DNA of 64,000 nucleotides from Candidatus Caldatribacterium sp. (GCA_025060675.1 JANXBI010000036.1:4986-68985), one strand, 5' to 3'. Shown: positions 1-8,454, counted from the stretch's first letter. Notes: a model not told the origin generated them from the sequence alone. Program-made: numbers and translations.

Positions 1-1
1 A

Positions 2-1579
2 GCCATCGTTTCCCATCCCAATCCAGAAAAAGTCCTCAAAGAGAACGTGCTCTCTGGCTCTTCTGAGGCGCTCAACGCCTTTGGGAAGGAGATGTTTGCC
101 AAAAGCCGGGGTGTAGCCCACTACACCTACGAAGGGGTACCAAAGGTAGCGGCTTTTGCTCCTGTTCCGGTAGCTGGGTGGTATGTTGTCGCCACTGCGC
201 CAGATGCTGAAATCTACGCCCCCATTTTGGCCATGCGGAACCTCATCATCCTCGTCATTGCCGTAGTCGGGGCAACCGTGGGGTACCTCTCAAGGTACAT
301 TGCCCGGCGCATTGCTTCTGGGGTGAGAAAGGTTACCGGGATTGTGGAGGAGGTGGCCCGGGGGAACCTGGGTGTGGACACCACCGCAGTGGCGCAAATC
401 GGTGAGCGTAGCAAGGATGAGGTTGGGACCCTTGCTCGGGCGTTTACGGAAATGGTGGCTAACCTCCGAACCCTTGTGCAGGAGATTTTCCAGGGAGCTT
501 CCTTTTTGTCCTCTTCGAGCACAGAGCTTTTCACCTCCATTGAAGAGGTGGCCAAGGCGACTCAGGAGATTGCCCACACCGTTGCTCAAGTGGCCCAGGG
601 GTCCACTCGCCAGAGTGAGGACTTGCAGGGGATCGCGGATCGGGCGAATCGGGTCCGGGAACGGGCGGAGAACCTCCGCAGGGCGACGGAGCGCAACGTG
701 AAGCTGTTGCAGGAGATGGAAGAGCGCTTCCGGGAGAGCCTTGAGGCGCTGAAGCGTATTGCCTCGGGGATCCAGGCGGTATCGGAGGAAGGGAGAAAAA
801 CCGAAAGGGAGGCTCGACAGGGGCAGCAAGTGCTTGCCCTCCTTCGGGAAAGCGTCCTCTCCCTTTCCCAGGTCTCCCGGGAGGTGGCCGAAAGCATTGA
901 AACTCTAGAGAACCGTTCCCAGGAGATTGGGAAAATCGTTGACCTCATCACCGGGATTGCTGAGCAGACGAACCTCCTTGCCCTGAACGCGGCGATTGAG
1001 GCTGCTCGAGCAGGAGAAGCAGGACGGGGCTTTGCCGTGGTGGCAGAGGAGGTTCGCAAACTTGCCGAGAGCTCTGCCCAAGCGGCTCAGCAGATTGCCA
1101 ACCTCGTCCGTGAAATCCAAGGCGACACCCGGAAAGCCGTGGAGCGAATGGAGAAAGCTGAGTCGCAGGTGGCGGCTGGTGTTGCCCAGACGGATGAGGC
1201 CGTAAAGAGCTTCTCCACCATTCTCTCCGCCATGCAGGGTGTGCTCACCGAGACAGAGTCTTTAGTCGCTTCCTTTGATGTGGCACAGAAAGCCCAAGAG
1301 GCGACGAAAAAGAGCGAGGAGGAAGTGCTTGCCCTCTCCCTTGACAACGCGAAGCTCATCGAAGACATCGCCCAGGACATCAGCAGCATCTCAGACAGCC
1401 TCTCCTCCATCGCTGCGGTGGCCGAAGAGAATGCCACCTCAAGTGAAGAGGTGTCGGCTTCCACCGAGGAGCAGAGTGCTTCGTTAGAAGAAATCCGCTC
1501 AGCTGTTGAAGAGCTCATGCGTCTTGCCGGGAATCTTGAGGCGCTCATCCGGAGGTTCCGTCTGGAAAAAAGTTCGTGA
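2..1579 (+). CDS. Methyl-accepting chemotaxis protein, 3' part (5' truncated by window edge)
   Basis: Membrane chemoreceptor that would signal to CheA/CheW. The frame is open from base 2, so the gene starts before the window; 525 residues are visible. The first ~75 residues look like the end of an extracytoplasmic dCache-type sensor. A hydrophobic segment at about residues 80-100 is the second membrane helix, followed by a HAMP domain (to about 155) and a long methyl-accepting coiled coil. The signalling tip is unmistakable at about residues 310-358, with AEQTNLLALNAAIEAARAGE followed by GRGFAVVAEEVRKLAE. It ends RLEKSS, without a CheR-binding NWxxF tail. The ligand cannot be read because most of the sensor lies outside the window. 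Confidence 0.95.
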   Translation, partial: AIVSHPNPEKVLKENVLSGSSEALNAFGKEMFAKSRGVAHYTYEGVPKVAAFAPVPVAGWYVVATAPDAEIYAPILAMRNLIILVIAVVGATVGYLSRYIARRIASGVRKVTGIVEEVARGNLGVDTTAVAQIGERSKDEVGTLARAFTEMVANLRTLVQEIFQGASFLSSSSTELFTSIEEVAKATQEIAHTVAQVAQGSTRQSEDLQGIADRANRVRERAENLRRATERNVKLLQEMEERFRESLEALKRIASGIQAVSEEGRKTEREARQGQQVLALLRESVLSLSQVSREVAESIETLENRSQEIGKIVDLITGIAEQTNLLALNAAIEAARAGEAGRGFAVVAEEVRKLAESSAQAAQQIANLVREIQGDTRKAVERMEKAESQVAAGVAQTDEAVKSFSTILSAMQGVLTETESLVASFDVAQKAQEATKKSEEEVLALSLDNAKLIEDIAQDISSISDSLSSIAAVAEENATSSEEVSASTEEQSASLEEIRSAVEELMRLAGNLEALIRRFRLEKSS

Positions 1580-1606
1580 CGGGGAATTGTTCTCCGGAAA
1601 ATGGGG

Positions 1607-1612
1607 TAAAAT
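1607..1612 (+). promoter_or_regulatory. Weak -10-like element before fba
   Basis: TAAAAT lies in the 83-bp gap between the chemoreceptor and the aldolase. A TTGTTC sits 14 bp upstream (1587-1592), which is short for a sigma-70 spacer, so this is only suggestive. The aldolase has its own Shine-Dalgarno (GGGAGGAAG, about 1649-1657). Confidence 0.25.
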
Positions 1613-1662
1613 ATGGGGGAAGGTGTGAAGACGAACACCATCACATAGAGGGAGGAAGTGTT

Positions 1663-2634
1663 ATGCCAGTACACTACACGGAACTGGGCCTTGTGAATAC
1701 GAAGGAGCTGTTCCAGAAGGCAAACGAAGGGAAGTACGCCATTCCGGGGTTTAACTTCAACAACATGGAGCAGCTCCAGGCGATCATTATGGCCTGTGTA
1801 GAGTGTAATTCGCCGGTGATTCTCCAAATCTCGAAGGGCGCTCGGCAGTACGCCAACCAGACGCTGCTCCGGTACATGGTGCCAGGAGCGGTGCAGATGG
1901 CCCGGGAGATGGGGAGCAATATCCCTATCGTCCTCAACCTCGACCACGGGGATTCTTTCGAGCTCTGCAAGGCGTGCATCGACAACGGTTTCTCCAACGT
2001 CATGATTGACGGGTCGCACTTGCCCTATGAGGAGAACGTGGCGCTCACAAGGAAAGTTGTGGAGTACGCCCATGCCCATGGGGTCACCGTGGAGGGGGAG
2101 CTCGGCGTTCTTGCTGGGATTGAGGAACACGTGTCGGCTGAGAAGAGCCACTACACCCGCCCGGAGGAGGTTGAGGACTTCGTTGCTCGAACAGGCGTTG
2201 ATAGCCTTGCCATCTCCATTGGGACGTCCCATGGGGCGTACAAGTTCAAGCTGAAGCCTGGGGAACCTTTCCCGGAGCTTCGCTTCGATATCCTTGAAGA
2301 GGTGCAGCGCCGCCTTCCCGGATTCCCCATCGTGCTCCATGGGGCTTCTTCGGTGCTCCAGGAGTACGTGGACATCATCAACAGGTACGGTGGGAAGCTC
2401 GAGAACACCGCAGGGGTTCCGGAGGACCAGATTCGCAAGGCGATTCAGCTTGGGGTGCGGAAGGTGAACATCGACTCCGATGGTCGGCTTGTTTTCACCG
2501 CCATGGTTCGCAAATACCTTGCGGAGCACCCTGAGGAGTTTGACCCACGCAAGTACCTTGGACCTGCCCGGGAAGAGCTCAAGAAGATGTACGTTGAGAA
2601 GTGCAAGCTCCTTGGGAGCGCTGGGAAAGCCTAA
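1663..2634 (+). CDS. fba: Class II fructose-bisphosphate aldolase
   Basis: Zinc-dependent aldolase that cleaves or forms fructose 1,6-bisphosphate from DHAP and glyceraldehyde 3-phosphate in the cytoplasm. It has 323 residues, normal for the family. Asp94-His95 (NLDHGD), Glu146 (VEGELG), His190 (IGTSHG) and His226 (LHGAS) match the catalytic Asp and the metal-binding positions of class II enzymes. I chose the ATG at 1663 because GGGAGGAAG lies just upstream and the product then starts where the conserved barrel starts; the frame is open further upstream without support. A strong palindromic terminator follows. A transaldolase-type aldolase is next, so the pair serves central sugar-phosphate metabolism. 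Confidence 0.95.
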   Translation: MPVHYTELGLVNTKELFQKANEGKYAIPGFNFNNMEQLQAIIMACVECNSPVILQISKGARQYANQTLLRYMVPGAVQMAREMGSNIPIVLNLDHGDSFELCKACIDNGFSNVMIDGSHLPYEENVALTRKVVEYAHAHGVTVEGELGVLAGIEEHVSAEKSHYTRPEEVEDFVARTGVDSLAISIGTSHGAYKFKLKPGEPFPELRFDILEEVQRRLPGFPIVLHGASSVLQEYVDIINRYGGKLENTAGVPEDQIRKAIQLGVRKVNIDSDGRLVFTAMVRKYLAEHPEEFDPRKYLGPAREELKKMYVEKCKLLGSAGKA

Positions 2635-2638
2635 GGGA

Positions 2639-2664
2639 AGGCCCGGGGTACCCCGGGCCTTTTT
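2639..2664 (+). terminator. Intrinsic terminator after fba
   Basis: A perfect 22-bp palindrome (2639-2660, GGCCC...GGGCC core around a central GTAC) runs directly into a T-rich tract. It would separate fba transcripts from the downstream aldolase gene, although the next start codon is only 21 bp away. Confidence 0.8.
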
Positions 2665-2684
2665 GCTTTCTGAGGGGTGGGAGC

Positions 2685-3338
2685 ATGAAAATCTTCCTTG
2701 ATACGGCGCAGGTTGATGAAATCAAAAAGGCGCTCGATTTGGGCATTCTCGATGGGGTGACGACGAACCCGACCCTTGTGGCGAAAACCGGTCGAGGGTT
2801 TCGGGAGGTCATCCTCGACATCTGCCGCCTCGTTCCTGGTCCGGTTTCGGCGGAGGTGGTGAGCACCACTGCCGAGGGAATGGTTCGGGAAGGAAGGGAG
2901 CTCGCCTCCTGGGCGTCGAATATTGTGGTGAAGATTCCCCTGACGGAAGAGGGATTGAAGGCTATTCGGGTCCTTGCGGGAGAGGGAATCAAGGTGAACA
3001 CGACGCTCATCTTCCAGCCCCTTCAGGCGCTCCTTGCGGCAAAGGCAGGGGCAGCGTACGTAAGTCCCTTTGTCGGTCGGCTTGACGATGTGGCGAGCGA
3101 AGGCCTGCGCCTTGTGGCCGATATCCTAACAATCCTTCGCAACTACCACTACCAGACGGAAGTCATTGTCGCTTCGGTTCGGCACCCAGGGCATGTCCTT
3201 GAGGCTGCCCGTCTTGGTGCCCATATCGTCACCATGCCCTTTGCGGTGCTCCAGCAGCTTGTGAAACACCCCTTCACCGATGTGGGGTTGCAGCGGTTTC
3301 TCGCCGATTGGGAGAAGGTGCCGGAGAAACCCTTTTAG
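2685..3338 (+). CDS. tal: Transaldolase / fructose-6-phosphate aldolase-like protein
   Basis: Small class I aldolase of the TalC/FSA subfamily (217 residues; classical TalA/B enzymes exceed 300). The N-terminus MKIFLDTAQVDEI followed by GVTTNPTLVAK is the family signature, and the Schiff-base lysine is Lys83 in VVKIPLT. The start is the ATG at 2685, preceded by GAGGGGTGGGAG. By family it either transfers dihydroxyacetone units in the pentose phosphate pathway or cleaves fructose 6-phosphate; sequence alone does not separate these. The 3' end overlaps the converging DUF6062 gene by 4 bp. Confidence 0.9.
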   Translation: MKIFLDTAQVDEIKKALDLGILDGVTTNPTLVAKTGRGFREVILDICRLVPGPVSAEVVSTTAEGMVREGRELASWASNIVVKIPLTEEGLKAIRVLAGEGIKVNTTLIFQPLQALLAAKAGAAYVSPFVGRLDDVASEGLRLVADILTILRNYHYQTEVIVASVRHPGHVLEAARLGAHIVTMPFAVLQQLVKHPFTDVGLQRFLADWEKVPEKPF

Positions 3339-3937
3339 CGCCTCCTCTTTCCCATGAGGTTTCCCGCAAAGAACTCCATGGCTTCTTGCCAAGAACGGGC
3401 TTCCTGGGGTTCTACGGGGAGCCCGCTTTTGTGGTAGTCGAACTTCGTGATGAATGCCAAGAGGTGGTCGGCAATTCGTCTGAGGGTCTTTCGGGTTTGG
3501 TTGGCGAGTGCCCCTTTCAGGGGCTCGGGAAGCCGGGCAAGATGCGGGAGGCAGAGGAAGGTTTCCTCACCCCATGCGGGGGTAAGGTCCTCAAAGTGGG
3601 TGGTGAGAAGGTGAATGAGGTGAGCCAGATGCTCCTCCCAGTCCTGACACACCAGGCAACGTTGTGGGTTTGGTACCTCGTGGGAAGCGAGGTACTGTTC
3701 CAAGAGGTCCTGGTACACGATGGCGATCCCAAGAATCGAAGGACGGAGGAGGAAAAGCCGCTCTGTGTGGGTTTTGCAGAATCCCCCAGAACGGATTTTC
3801 TCCCGTACGCCACAGTCGGTGACGAACTCGTAAAAGAGGGTATCGAGGAACCGCCTTGTGTGGTCTTCCTCGAGCCGGCAGAGGAAACATCCTGGTTCAC
3901 TGAGCGCTTCCCGAAGCTCAAACAATGTTCGGTCCAT
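3335..3937 (-). CDS. DUF6062-like cysteine-rich protein
   Basis: A 200-residue soluble protein with two similar halves. The first has PGCFLC near residue 17 and GFCKTH near 52; the second has RCLVC near 113 and LCLPHL near 148. The paired CxxC...CxxH pattern suggests one metal site per half. I recall this pattern from the uncharacterised family DUF6062; function is unknown. No signal peptide or membrane segment is seen. GGGAGG lies 6 bp before the ATG on the minus strand. It is divergent from the ureohydrolase-like gene (61-bp gap) and convergent with tal. Confidence 0.7.
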   Translation of the reverse strand: MDRTLFELREALSEPGCFLCRLEEDHTRRFLDTLFYEFVTDCGVREKIRSGGFCKTHTERLFLLRPSILGIAIVYQDLLEQYLASHEVPNPQRCLVCQDWEEHLAHLIHLLTTHFEDLTPAWGEETFLCLPHLARLPEPLKGALANQTRKTLRRIADHLLAFITKFDYHKSGLPVEPQEARSWQEAMEFFAGNLMGKRRR

Positions 3938-3949
3938 GGTTTGCCTCCC

Positions 3950-3977
3950 TTGCAGAACGTGTTGTCCTCCCTATTCT
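3950..3977 (+). promoter_or_regulatory. Putative promoter for the 3999-7115 operon
   Basis: TTGCAG (3950-3955), a 16-bp spacer and TATTCT (3972-3977) lie in the 61-bp divergent gap, 21 bp before the ATG at 3999. Four of six bases match in each box. Confidence 0.4.
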
Positions 3978-3998
3978 ACCTGAAAGGGGGGAGAAGGG

Positions 3999-4694
3999 AT
4001 GCGGAAAAGGGGCGTCATCGTGGTGGTTGGCGGGGAAAAACGGGTCGCGCAGTTTGCCCTTGCCTTGAGTCGGCTCCTGAAAGCTCGGTGTGTGTTCTGT
4101 GAGGCTGCTTCCGGGGAACCTTTTCTTGTGGGGAAGAGGGTTGCTTTAGCTCTTGTGCCAAAGGTCTTTGCGTATCCTTTCTTTTGCATCGCGCAGGACC
4201 ACGCATTCACGGGAGGGTTCGTGGCAGGTTTGGTACGGTCCCTCTCCCTTTTCCCGTACCTTTTTGTTCTTGACGCCCATCTTGACCTTTTCTCCTTACC
4301 GACTCCCTCTTTTCCAGTCCACCGGGGGAATTTCCTGGCGTATCTCCTGGAACGGGAACGATTCCCAGAGGATCGCCTTTTCGTGTGTTCGGATGGAGCC
4401 ACCTTCCGCGAGCTCGGGAAGCGGATTGCTACCCTTCCCCCTGGATTGTTCTACCTCTCCTGGGACGTGGACTTTGGGTTCCCTGAGGTGGCGTACTTTC
4501 CAGGGAAGGTGCCCTGTGCCTGCCTTGAGGAGCTCTTCGCCAACTTTGCGGCATGCTGTCGGGAGAGGAAGTTCCGTTTCCTTGGAGGGGACCTTGTGGA
4601 GCTCAACCCCAAGAGCATTCGGGATCCCCTCGGGTTTGCGTTTCGGGTGTCTCGCTGCCTTGCGCCATTTTTCATGGAGGAGGAAAACGTATGA
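3999..4694 (+). CDS. Compact ureohydrolase (arginase/agmatinase)-fold protein
   Basis: 231 residues, shorter than typical arginases and agmatinases (about 300), yet all the metal-site motifs of the superfamily can be lined up. These are His68 in AQDHAFTGG (family: GGDHS), Asp92/His94/Asp96 in LDAHLDL (family: DAHxD), Asp156/Asp158 in SWDVDF (family: DxDxxDP) and Glu201 in DLVELNP (family: EVNP). HRGNF at residue 108 corresponds to the HG.F loop. I therefore call a binuclear-metal hydrolase of this superfamily; the substrate cannot be assigned. AAGGGGGGAGAAGGG precedes the ATG. Its stop overlaps the start of the TPR gene (ATGA), which suggests translational coupling. Confidence 0.65.
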   Translation: MRKRGVIVVVGGEKRVAQFALALSRLLKARCVFCEAASGEPFLVGKRVALALVPKVFAYPFFCIAQDHAFTGGFVAGLVRSLSLFPYLFVLDAHLDLFSLPTPSFPVHRGNFLAYLLERERFPEDRLFVCSDGATFRELGKRIATLPPGLFYLSWDVDFGFPEVAYFPGKVPCACLEELFANFAACCRERKFRFLGGDLVELNPKSIRDPLGFAFRVSRCLAPFFMEEENV

Positions 4695-5758
4695 AGGTTT
4701 TCGTTTCCGTCCTTTGCGGTGTGGTGCTTCTTCTTTCCTGGACTTGTGGGGCCTTTCCCCTTGACCCCCTTGACCAGGCACAGCTTTTCCTGGAAGCGGG
4801 GAATGTCGACCAGGCCATAGCGCTCCTTGAGCCTCTTGTGGAACAGGATGCCGACCCAGAATACCTTGGTGACGTGGTGGAGCTTTTGGATTCCCTTTTT
4901 ATGGAAAAGGGGGAAGTGGAAAAAGCCCTTGCCGTACTGCAGAAGTACGTCGCTCGCTTCCCCCATGCTTCCCGGTCGTACCTTTTCCGGTACTGGATGG
5001 CCAAACACGAAGAAGAGCTTGGGAGGGATGACAGGGCTCTTGCGCTCCTTGAGGAGCTCATGCGCCTCCTCCCCCCAGAGGACCCCTTTGCCCTTCGAGT
5101 GCAGGTGGCTGCAGACCTTGCCTACCTATTCCGGTACAAGAAGAAGGATCCTCAAAAGGCGCTTGCGATGTACAAGGAGGTTATGGAGCTTTCGGACAAT
5201 CCTGAGGAGAAGCTCCAGGCCAAGATGTCCTCTGGGTTGTGCTACGAAGACCTTGGGGAAGTGGAGCAAGCGCTTGCGCTCTACAGAGAGATGGTGCAAG
5301 AGGCTCCAGGGTCATTCTTTGAGCGCTTTGCCCGTCTGCGGATTGTGTACCTTACCAATCCCCCGGAGAGGCGCTTTGCGAGCCAAGAAGAACTTGTCCG
5401 AGAACTCCGAGAGGCTCTCCAGGCGAAGGACTTGAATCGTCTGAAACGTCTCGCCAAAAAGGGGGATTTTTGGAGTGGTGTGAACTTCAGTGAATTCGAT
5501 GTGGATGACGCCTCAGCAGTCCTTGAGTACTTTGCCCGGTACTTGCCTCAAGCTTCCCACCTTGTGATTGCCGAAAAACCTAAGGAACACGACGATTCGT
5601 GGGTCCTACGGGTTGAAGGATGGAGCGATCCGGAGTACAATATCTTGTACCTTGTGCTTGCAGAGGGTCGCTACGGGTGGGAGTGGAAGGGCGTCATCCT
5701 CTCGAGCACGACCCTTGAAGCCTGCCAGGAAAGCAGTGAGGTGCCCCATGGATATTGA
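4691..5758 (+). CDS. Exported tetratricopeptide-repeat protein
   Basis: 355 residues. An N-terminal signal peptide (MKVFVSVLCGVVLLLSW) is followed by TPR-like helix pairs over about residues 25-220 (for example AIALLEPLVEQ, ALALYREM) and a C-terminal domain of about 130 residues that I do not recognise. Likely periplasmic or membrane-associated scaffold. It overlaps the ureohydrolase-like gene by 4 bp and mgtE by 11 bp, so the three are probably co-expressed. AGGAGG lies upstream of the chosen ATG; a longer open frame upstream lies inside the previous gene and is rejected. Confidence 0.75.
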   Translation: MKVFVSVLCGVVLLLSWTCGAFPLDPLDQAQLFLEAGNVDQAIALLEPLVEQDADPEYLGDVVELLDSLFMEKGEVEKALAVLQKYVARFPHASRSYLFRYWMAKHEEELGRDDRALALLEELMRLLPPEDPFALRVQVAADLAYLFRYKKKDPQKALAMYKEVMELSDNPEEKLQAKMSSGLCYEDLGEVEQALALYREMVQEAPGSFFERFARLRIVYLTNPPERRFASQEELVRELREALQAKDLNRLKRLAKKGDFWSGVNFSEFDVDDASAVLEYFARYLPQASHLVIAEKPKEHDDSWVLRVEGWSDPEYNILYLVLAEGRYGWEWKGVILSSTTLEACQESSEVPHGY

Positions 5759-7115
5759 GGTTGTGCGGGAAGATATTGCCCCTTTTGCAGAGCGGATTGT
5801 GGGCCTTCTTGAGGAAGGTCGCTACAACGAGGTGAAACAGGAGGTCAACGTCCTCCATCCGGCAGATATTGCCGAACTCATGGGACTTGTGGATTCCCAG
5901 AAGCAGGTCATGCTCTTCCGACTTTTGAAGAAAGACCTTGCCATTGCCGTTTTCGAGCAGCTCGACTTTGAGCACCAGGAAAACCTCCTCCGCCACTTTA
6001 CCGATGAGAAAGTCGCGGAAATCCTCAACCAGATGTCTCCGGATGACCGCATGGAGCTTTTTGATGAACTCCCGGCGAAGGTGGTGAAGAAGCTCCTCAA
6101 CCTCCTTGAGCCGGCACAGCGCGACATTGCCGCAAGCATGCTCGGATACCCCGAGAACAGCGCTGGACGCATCATGAACCCCCGGGTGGTGGACCTTAAG
6201 GAGTACTACACGGTGGAGCAGGCCCTGAAACGTTTCCGCCGGCTCAACCCTCCTGAAGAACTCTCGTACACTGCCTACGTCACCGATGCCCAAAGGCGCC
6301 TGCTTGGGCAGGTATCCCTGCGGGACCTCGTCCTTGCCGACCCGGAAAGCCAAATCGGGGAGATTATGAACCGGGAGGTGATATTCGTTTCCACCGATGA
6401 CGACCAGGAGAAGGTTGCCCAAATCATCCAAAAGTACGACCTTGTGGCTGTTCCGGTGGTCGATCGGGAAGGACGCCTTGTTGGGGCGGTAACGGTTGAC
6501 GATGCTATCGATATCATCGAGGCAGAGGCCACCGAGGATATTCATCGCTTGGCGGCTATCCGCACCACCGAGGATGAGTACCTCCGTGCCCCGCTTTGGA
6601 GGAAAATCAAAAACCGCTTCATCTGGCTTGCGGTGCTCCTCATTATGGGGACGCTTACAAGCTTCGTCATGCAAGGGTTTTCGAGCATCATTCAGGCGGT
6701 TGTAGCCCTCTCCTTCTTCGTTCCCATGCTCATCGATACGGGGGGGAATGTGGGGAGCCAGTCGACAACCGTGGTGGTTCGAGGTCTGGCGGTTGGGGAG
6801 CTTGAGGGGAAGACCCTGTGGAAAGTGGTGCTCGCCGAAACCCTCATTGGGGGGATTCTGGGGATTCTCCTTGGCGTCATTGGTGTCATTCGGGTTGTCT
6901 TCTTGAGGGAATCCCCCCTCATCGGGCTTGTGGTGGGATGCTCCATTTTCGTCATCGTCTTTGTCTCCAACCTCATTGGGGTTTTCCTTCCGGTGCTCTT
7001 CAAGAAGATGCGCCTTGACCCAGCCATTGCCGCCACCCCGGTCATCACGACCATTGTGGATATCATCGGCGTTCTCATCTACTTCCGTATCGCTCAGGCC
7101 TTCCTTCGCTTTTGA
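5748..7115 (+). CDS. mgtE: Magnesium transporter MgtE
   Basis: Inner-membrane Mg2+ channel/transporter, 455 residues as expected. An N-terminal superhelical domain (about 20-135) is followed by two CBS domains (about 140-265), a connecting helix and five membrane segments from about residue 290. PMLIDTGGNVGSQ near residue 326 is a conserved stretch of the pore domain. The CBS and N domains normally sense cytoplasmic Mg2+ and gate the pore. The ATG at 5748 has GAGGTG 5 bp upstream and lies inside the end of the TPR gene, so there is no room for an Mg2+ riboswitch. Confidence 0.95.
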   Translation: MDIEVVREDIAPFAERIVGLLEEGRYNEVKQEVNVLHPADIAELMGLVDSQKQVMLFRLLKKDLAIAVFEQLDFEHQENLLRHFTDEKVAEILNQMSPDDRMELFDELPAKVVKKLLNLLEPAQRDIAASMLGYPENSAGRIMNPRVVDLKEYYTVEQALKRFRRLNPPEELSYTAYVTDAQRRLLGQVSLRDLVLADPESQIGEIMNREVIFVSTDDDQEKVAQIIQKYDLVAVPVVDREGRLVGAVTVDDAIDIIEAEATEDIHRLAAIRTTEDEYLRAPLWRKIKNRFIWLAVLLIMGTLTSFVMQGFSSIIQAVVALSFFVPMLIDTGGNVGSQSTTVVVRGLAVGELEGKTLWKVVLAETLIGGILGILLGVIGVIRVVFLRESPLIGLVVGCSIFVIVFVSNLIGVFLPVLFKKMRLDPAIAATPVITTIVDIIGVLIYFRIAQAFLRF

Positions 7116-7125
7116 GCTTCCTCGG

Positions 7126-7154
7126 TTGACACCGGAGGGGGCTTCTGGTACTCT
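7126..7154 (+). promoter_or_regulatory. Promoter for the small lipoprotein pair
   Basis: A perfect -35 TTGACA (7126-7131), 17-bp spacer and TACTCT (7149-7154), placed just after mgtE and 29 bp before the ATG at 7184. Confidence 0.55.
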
Positions 7155-7183
7155 CCCTGTAGAACGTGGTGAGGAGGGAGAGG

Positions 7184-7489
7184 ATGAGAAGGTTCCTCAT
7201 TCCTGGGATGCTCTTGGGTGCACTCCTTTGCCTTTCGGGCTGCACATTCACCGCGATTATTCCCGTCGCCTATGGTACAGCTCAGATTTGTTCAGGGAGC
7301 CCGAGTGTGTACGGTGAGCTCTACGTCGATGGGCGGTACGTTGGGTACCTCGAGCCGAACGAGTGCCTTTTTGTGGACGACCTTCTCCTTGGGGAAGAGC
7401 ACATCGCCCGGGTTTACCACCCCTGGGGTGGTGTCTACTCTCAGCGATTCTACCTGAGCGCTTCGGGACAGATTGTGACGATTGACTGA
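7184..7489 (+). CDS. Small lipoprotein with PEGA-like domain
   Basis: 101 residues. A type II signal peptide ends in the lipobox CLSGC with lipidated Cys20. The rest is about 80 residues, with a beta-rich stretch around YVDGRYVGYLEP that resembles PEGA repeats (surface beta domains with an x-DG-x-x-x-G core). GAGGAGGGAG just before the ATG at 7184 decides that start over a GTG at 7166. The next gene encodes a second lipoprotein with a similar VDG/LDG-R-VGYL motif, so the two look like diverged paralogues. Function unknown. Confidence 0.7.
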   Translation: MRRFLIPGMLLGALLCLSGCTFTAIIPVAYGTAQICSGSPSVYGELYVDGRYVGYLEPNECLFVDDLLLGEEHIARVYHPWGGVYSQRFYLSASGQIVTID

Positions 7490-7496
7490 GCGGACG

Positions 7497-7850
7497 ATGG
7501 GACGGTTGCAGCTGCTTTTTGCGCTTTTCCCGTGTCTTCTCCTTGCGGGATGTCGCATCGGCGTAGAGGTTGGCCTTGAGGTTCGCCTTGGGTATGTGAC
7601 CTTCCGCTCTCTTGATGCGGCTCTTTCTGGACCTTTTCTCCTTGATGGAAAAAGGGTTGGGTACCTGCCCCCTCTTGGAGCGTTACGCTGCCTTGTGACC
7701 CTTGATTTCCCCCACGAGGTGCGGGTCCTTGCTCCCGCTTGTCCCTCGGGAGTCTGTGTTTTCCGTATCGAGCCACCGCTCCGTTCGGGTGAGGTTATCG
7801 AATTGCGTCTTGCTGAGGCACTCCCCGGCGCTCGCAGAAGGACGCAATAG
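7497..7850 (+). CDS. Small lipoprotein, diverged paralogue of the preceding one
   Basis: 117 residues from the ATG at 7497. The signal peptide ends in LLLAGC with lipidated Cys19. FLLDGKRVGYLPPL near the middle parallels YVDGRYVGYLEP of the upstream lipoprotein and again looks PEGA-like. No convincing Shine-Dalgarno is seen; a TTG at 7482, overlapping the previous stop, is an alternative start and would allow coupling. The last 56 bp overlap the 3' end of nth on the other strand. Function unknown. Confidence 0.65.
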   Translation: MGRLQLLFALFPCLLLAGCRIGVEVGLEVRLGYVTFRSLDAALSGPFLLDGKRVGYLPPLGALRCLVTLDFPHEVRVLAPACPSGVCVFRIEPPLRSGEVIELRLAEALPGARRRTQ

Positions 7851-8448
7851 GGCATGTTCCGCAGCGAGGGCGACGAGGAAGGCACACGTTCTGTCCGAAG
7901 AGGACGAGGAGTTTGTTGACCTTCCCCCAGAGGTCTTCGGGGAGAATGGCTTTGAGGGCTTGCTCAGTTGCTTCAGGGGTTTTCGTGGTCACAAGACCCA
8001 GGCGGTTGGTGATGCGATGCACATGGGTGTCGACACAAATCGCCGGTTTCCCAAAGGCAAGGCTCAGGACAAGGTTCGCTGTTTTCCGTCCTACTCCAGG
8101 GAGGGCAAGGAGGGCTTCTTCGGTTTCGGGAACGTGACCCCCGTGGTGTTCAAGGAGAACACGGGCGATTTCCCGAAGCCTTTTTGCCTTCTCCCGGTAA
8201 AACCCCACGGGGTAGATGAGGCGTGCAAGGTCTTCCTCTGAGAGGGCAAGAAGGTCCTTTGGCCCGCGGATGACTTGGCGAAGGCGCAAGAGAACCCGGT
8301 GGGTAGTGGTGTCCTTGGTGCGGTGGCTCAAGACGCCCCCAAGGAGGACGAAGAAAGGGTCACGGCTCACTTTCCCCACCGTTTCATCTTGCCACTTTTT
8401 CGCTTCTTCCTGTAGAATACGAAAGATGTGGTCGATACGACGTTCCAT
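7795..8448 (-). CDS. nth: Endonuclease III (DNA glycosylase/AP lyase)
   Basis: 217 residues. Base-excision repair enzyme that removes oxidised pyrimidines. The helix-hairpin-helix LPGVGRKTA carries catalytic Lys122 and the catalytic Asp is Asp140 in VDTHVHR. Cys189, Cys196, Cys199 and Cys205 have the exact C-x6-C-x2-C-x5-C spacing of the 4Fe-4S loop. There is no Shine-Dalgarno before the ATG; instead a -10-like TATCAT sits 6 bp upstream of it, which suggests a leaderless transcript. The 3' end overlaps the lipoprotein gene by 56 bp tail to tail. Confidence 0.93.
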   Translation of the reverse strand: MERRIDHIFRILQEEAKKWQDETVGKVSRDPFFVLLGGVLSHRTKDTTTHRVLLRLRQVIRGPKDLLALSEEDLARLIYPVGFYREKAKRLREIARVLLEHHGGHVPETEEALLALPGVGRKTANLVLSLAFGKPAICVDTHVHRITNRLGLVTTKTPEATEQALKAILPEDLWGKVNKLLVLFGQNVCLPRRPRCGTCPIASFCERRGVPQQDAIR

Positions 8449-8454
8449 GGCTTT

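Noticed and set aside
1087..2529. 480-codon minus-strand open frame across the chemoreceptor end and fba
   Set aside because: It spans the end of one supported gene, an intergenic gap and most of another; no domain is seen.
3308..4102. 264-codon plus-strand open frame opposite the DUF6062-like gene
   Set aside because: The minus-strand product has paired cysteine motifs and a good Shine-Dalgarno; this frame has neither and would overlap two other genes.
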